From: Deltaproteobacteria bacterium
Lineage (GTDB): Bacteria > Desulfobacterota > Desulfobacteria > Desulfobacterales > JAFDHS01
Length of the DNA: 9,539 nucleotides
Direction of reading: 5' to 3'
Assembly: GCA_019308655.1 (NCBI GenBank)
Contig: JAFDHS010000047.1
Span: forward strand, 1 to 9,539
The notes beneath the pieces are model-generated. The model saw only the letters and a list, made by a program, of their open reading frames with translations. It ran no database searches and was not told the DNA's origin. The number at the start of each line of letters is the position of its first letter. Position 1 is the first letter of the stretch. Shown one piece after another: positions 7,226 through 9,539 of this stretch. The translations under genes and the position numbers were made by a program.

Positions 7226-7230
7226 AGAGG
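7226..7230 (+). promoter_or_regulatory. ribosome binding site of the DUF368 gene
   Basis: AGAGG lies four bases before the ATG at 7235 and is one of the clearer Shine-Dalgarno-like sequences in the window. It supports that start codon over later internal methionines. Confidence 0.5.
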
Positions 7231-7234
7231 ATAA

Positions 7235-8209
7235 ATGAAAAAGCATAAAAAAGATATATCCTGGCATGAAGCTTTTCTAAACAGCGCGGGACCGAAAAAT
7301 ATAAAAGAAGCTTTCATCCTCGCCTTAAAGGGCTTATGCATGGGAACTGCCGATATAATCCCCGGCGTATCCGGTGGAACAGTCGCATTACTAACCGGAA
7401 TTTATCAGAATTTACTCGATGCGATTCAATCCGTTAATCTGGAATTTATTCGGCAACTGTTTCGTCTGAGCATAAAACAGGCGGTATCAACCGTACACCT
7501 TCGTTTTTTAATATCCCTGATGCTTGGAATAGGCATAGCCATTCTCAGTCTCGCACATTTCACAAACTTTCTTTTACAAGTCCATCCGATTCCGACCTGG
7601 GCTTTATTTTTTGGTTTAATTTCAGCATCCATTATTATTCTTGTAAAAGAGGTCAAAAACTGGCGGGGATCCGGCGGCATAGCATTCTTTACCGGTACGG
7701 CAACAGGTTATTTTCTTGTAGGCATGATCCCGGTTTCTACACCGGAATCATGGTGGTTTATTTTTCTTTCCGGAATGATTGCAATTTGCGCCATGATTCT
7801 GCCTGGACTAAGCGGGGCATTTCTTTTATTGATTATGGGAAAATATGAATATATTACAGGTGCCTTGAGAAACCCTCTTGATATTAACAACCTGATTATA
7901 ATCTTAATTTTCGCTACAGGATGTGCAGTGGGTATTGCAGGTTTTTCACGGCTTTTAAATTACTTGCTAAAATATTATTATAATATAACGATCGCCATGC
8001 TTACCGGTCTGATGCTTGGCGCAATGAGAAAAATCTGGCCGTGGAAAGAAGTCCTTCAAACCCAAATTATTCATGAAAAGCTTTATATTCTTCGAGAACA
8101 AAACATACTTCCGGCAAAAATAGACGGCATGTTTTTTTTGGCTTGTGGCTTGGCTTTAGCAGGATTAATCCTGGTATTCAGACTGGAAAAACTTGCTTGT
8201 GAAAAATAA
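7235..8209 (+). CDS. DUF368 (PopT-type) polyprenyl-phosphate transporter
   Basis: Integral inner-membrane protein of 324 residues. The family (DUF368, Pfam PF04018) has been shown in other bacteria to return undecaprenyl phosphate across the membrane for reuse in peptidoglycan and envelope polymer synthesis. The diagnostic motif is LKGLCMGTADIIPGVSGGT (31-49). A second, degenerate copy, CAMILPGLSGAFLLL (185-199), shows the internal duplication expected of the fold, each copy starting a half with re-entrant or membrane helices. Hydrophobic segments lie at about 38-60, 89-113, 120-138, 147-166, 172-200, 217-240, 250-264 and 297-316. The N-terminal 25 residues are polar and lysine-rich, so probably cytoplasmic. 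It stands 55 bases after the LysR gene and 17 bases before the LysM gene. Whether the LysR protein controls it is unknown. Function is inferred from the family. Confidence 0.9.
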   Translation: MKKHKKDISWHEAFLNSAGPKNIKEAFILALKGLCMGTADIIPGVSGGTVALLTGIYQNLLDAIQSVNLEFIRQLFRLSIKQAVSTVHLRFLISLMLGIGIAILSLAHFTNFLLQVHPIPTWALFFGLISASIIILVKEVKNWRGSGGIAFFTGTATGYFLVGMIPVSTPESWWFIFLSGMIAICAMILPGLSGAFLLLIMGKYEYITGALRNPLDINNLIIILIFATGCAVGIAGFSRLLNYLLKYYYNITIAMLTGLMLGAMRKIWPWKEVLQTQIIHEKLYILREQNILPAKIDGMFFLACGLALAGLILVFRLEKLACEK

Positions 8210-8226
8210 ACCTGTCTTTTAACAAA

Positions 8227-9252
8227 ATGGTAAGGCATATGTTTTACAAAATAAAAATCCATATCTTAATTGTTTTATCCTTGTTTTTTGTATTATATCC
8301 TACGTTATGTTCCTTTGCCGGTGAACAGGAAAAGCCTCTCGAATACAAGTACAAAACAGGAATTTATTATACTGTTCAAAAGGGAGATACGCTCTGGGAT
8401 CTTTCAAATAAATTCCTTGATTCACCATGGGTATGGCCGGATTTGTGGAAAGAAAACAATTACATTCACAATCCTCACCGGATTTACCCAGGCCAGCGGA
8501 TTTCTTTTTATGTTCAAGAAGATCCTGTATATGTGAAAAAAACAAATCATGTGGGAAAAAAGCCTTTAGAAAAAAAAGAGCCTTACTATCTTTATTCCAA
8601 AATAGATTCTATTGGATTCATTAAGAAAAAATCTGTCATGCCCCATGGTTCAATTTTCAATGTAAAGGAGGGTAAAGAGATGATCAGCCACGGGGACCTT
8701 GTTTACATCAAACAAATGGTACCCATGGAAATTGGCAGTAAATATACCGTCTACAGAACAATAAAAATAAAAAAAGAAACAAGGTCTTCTGAAAAATTCC
8801 AGCACTACCTGACAGGTGTTGTTGAAATAACGCAAAAACAACCCGACGTTGTTTTGGCCAAGGTTGTTAAATCTTTCCGTGCAATTGAAACAGAGGACCT
8901 TTTGATTCCTTACAAAGAGCGGTCACCCCAAATTATTCTTAAAGAAACCCGAAAAAGAATTGATGGAAAAATTATTTTATCCGAGGAAAACGAAAGTATA
9001 ATGGGAGAGGGCTCAATAGCTTTCATTGACAAGGGGAATAAAGATTGCGTAAGGCCGGGGCAAAAATTCAGTATATACTATCAGGAAAAAAAGAAACTTG
9101 ATAAAAAAACCAACAAGGCCGATCTTCTTCCTCCTGTTGATCTCGGTACATTACTCGTGCTTCATACCGAAAATTCTACGGCTACGGTCCTTGTAACCCA
9201 GTCCGAAAAAGATATTTATCCAGGAGCAAAGATTTGCAGTTTGTTGCCATAA
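8227..9252 (+). CDS. exported LysM-domain protein with duplicated C-terminal beta domain
   Basis: A 341-residue envelope protein. Residues 1-31 are a signal peptide (basic MVRHMFYKIK, hydrophobic 11-27, cleavage near CSFAG at 28-32), with no lipobox evident. One LysM module follows (46-95): YTVQKGDTLWDLSNKF, Trp-rich PWVWPDLWKENNYI, and NPHRIYPGQRISF. LysM binds peptidoglycan glycan strands, so the protein is expected in the periplasm. The rest (about 120-341) has no recognised enzyme motif. It contains two similar beta-rich units, about 141-229 and 262-338, each beginning GSI-F/AF, passing a G-D/Q-hydrophobic-Y turn and ending with an I-x-x-G/D-hydrophobic strand. The start could also be the ATG at 8239, which has AAGG three bases before it and trims four residues without harming the signal peptide. 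It starts 17 bases after the DUF368 gene, so probably belongs to that operon. Confidence 0.85.
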   Translation: MVRHMFYKIKIHILIVLSLFFVLYPTLCSFAGEQEKPLEYKYKTGIYYTVQKGDTLWDLSNKFLDSPWVWPDLWKENNYIHNPHRIYPGQRISFYVQEDPVYVKKTNHVGKKPLEKKEPYYLYSKIDSIGFIKKKSVMPHGSIFNVKEGKEMISHGDLVYIKQMVPMEIGSKYTVYRTIKIKKETRSSEKFQHYLTGVVEITQKQPDVVLAKVVKSFRAIETEDLLIPYKERSPQIILKETRKRIDGKIILSEENESIMGEGSIAFIDKGNKDCVRPGQKFSIYYQEKKKLDKKTNKADLLPPVDLGTLLVLHTENSTATVLVTQSEKDIYPGAKICSLLP

Positions 9253-9270
9253 GACCGGCCTCTGATGGTA

Positions 9271-9479
9271 TTATGCTTTCCATCCATATTCCCCCCACAA
9301 GCTTGACGAATCCAAACATTCAGAGAGTTGTTCTGCGAATGCCGTTTTTGTCCCGGTACAGCTTGATAAGCTCTTGTGAAGAATGGTCTCCCACCGGTAT
9401 GACCAAACGCCTCCCCTGTCGCCGGTTGACTTACCAGGGGCAACGGAATTCCCGGTGCTCCGCCCTAAACGACCAAAAC
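9271..9479 (-). pseudogene. pcm: decayed C-terminal fragment of protein-L-isoaspartate O-methyltransferase (pcm)
   Basis: PCM repairs isoaspartyl residues in damaged proteins. On the minus strand its C-terminal third can be read only by changing frame. From 9479: VLVV, a TAG stop (9467-9465), then GGAPGIPLPLVSQPATG (to 9414). One surplus G in the G4 run (9416-9413) then leads to RRLVIPVGDHSSQELIKLY and RDKNGIRRTTL (to 9323), an in-frame TGA (9322-9320), then MFGFVKLVG. A second surplus G in the run 9296-9291 leads to EYGWKA and TAA (9273-9271). The order AGAP-x-IP-x-PL, GGRLVIPVG, QEL, FV-x-LVG and YGW is the PCM C-terminus. Two stops and two indels make this a pseudogene in the sequence as given. 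Upstream residues toward 9539 are not recognisable, and the SAM-binding core would lie beyond the window. It converges on the LysM gene, 18 bases from its stop. Confidence 0.75.
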
Positions 9480-9539
9480 AAATTTGACCGGTTAAAAAAC
9501 CTTGATTTTCAATAGAATCATACATAAGGATTTATATTG

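Noticed and set aside
9320..9322. TGA inside the pcm remnant as a selenocysteine codon
   Set aside because: PCM is not a known selenoprotein, the position is not a conserved cysteine, and the same remnant has a TAG stop and two frameshifts, so simple decay explains it better.
9234..9515. Open + strand frame of 93 residues and minus-strand frames of 75-84 residues at the window end as new small genes
   Set aside because: The + frame overlaps the LysM 3' end and has no protein-like pattern. The minus frames are fragments of the broken pcm; each shows PCM motifs for only part of its length.

Overview
The window reads as a stretch of chromosome from a moderately AT-rich, Gram-negative Desulfobacterota-type bacterium (Desulfobacterales-like). 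That placement is an inference. It rests on an lpxC gene (so an outer membrane with lipid A), an NtrY/NtrX-type two-component pair preceded by a DUF4390 gene, an rsmD-coaD pair, and a LysR regulator resembling the selenium-metabolism-associated group common in sulfate reducers. No transfer signs, insertion sequences, tRNAs, rRNAs or CRISPR arrays are visible. All intact genes lie on the + strand with short gaps, and no gene-free stretch exceeds 300 bases.

Layout. Positions 2-751 hold the C-terminal four fifths of LpxC. Positions 849-1418 encode an exported DUF4390 protein. Positions 1469-3686 carry an NtrY-like membrane histidine kinase whose reading frame breaks inside the PAS domain, near two poly-A runs, leaving two overlapping ORFs. 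Positions 3746-5089 encode the partner NtrX-like sigma-54-type response regulator, which has GAFAGA instead of GAFTGA. Then follow rsmD (5140-5697, 16S rRNA guanine methyltransferase), coaD (5746-6249, coenzyme A biosynthesis), a LysR regulator (6280-7179), a DUF368/PopT-type polyprenyl-phosphate transporter (7235-8209) and an exported LysM protein (8227-9252). The last ~270 bases hold, on the minus strand, the decayed C-terminal end of pcm (protein-L-isoaspartate O-methyltransferase), recognisable only by joining two frames.

How the genes fit together. Several products concern the envelope: LpxC (lipid A), the DUF368 protein (recycling of undecaprenyl phosphate) and the LysM protein (peptidoglycan binding). 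The DUF4390-NtrY-NtrX group is probably a signalling module sensing something at the membrane or periplasm. rsmD-coaD is a housekeeping pair.

The window is mostly ordinary core genome. The points worth a second look are the kinase frameshift, the GAFAGA substitution in its partner regulator, the hidden pcm remnant, and a duplicated domain in the LysM protein. I did not find a convincing new biological system.
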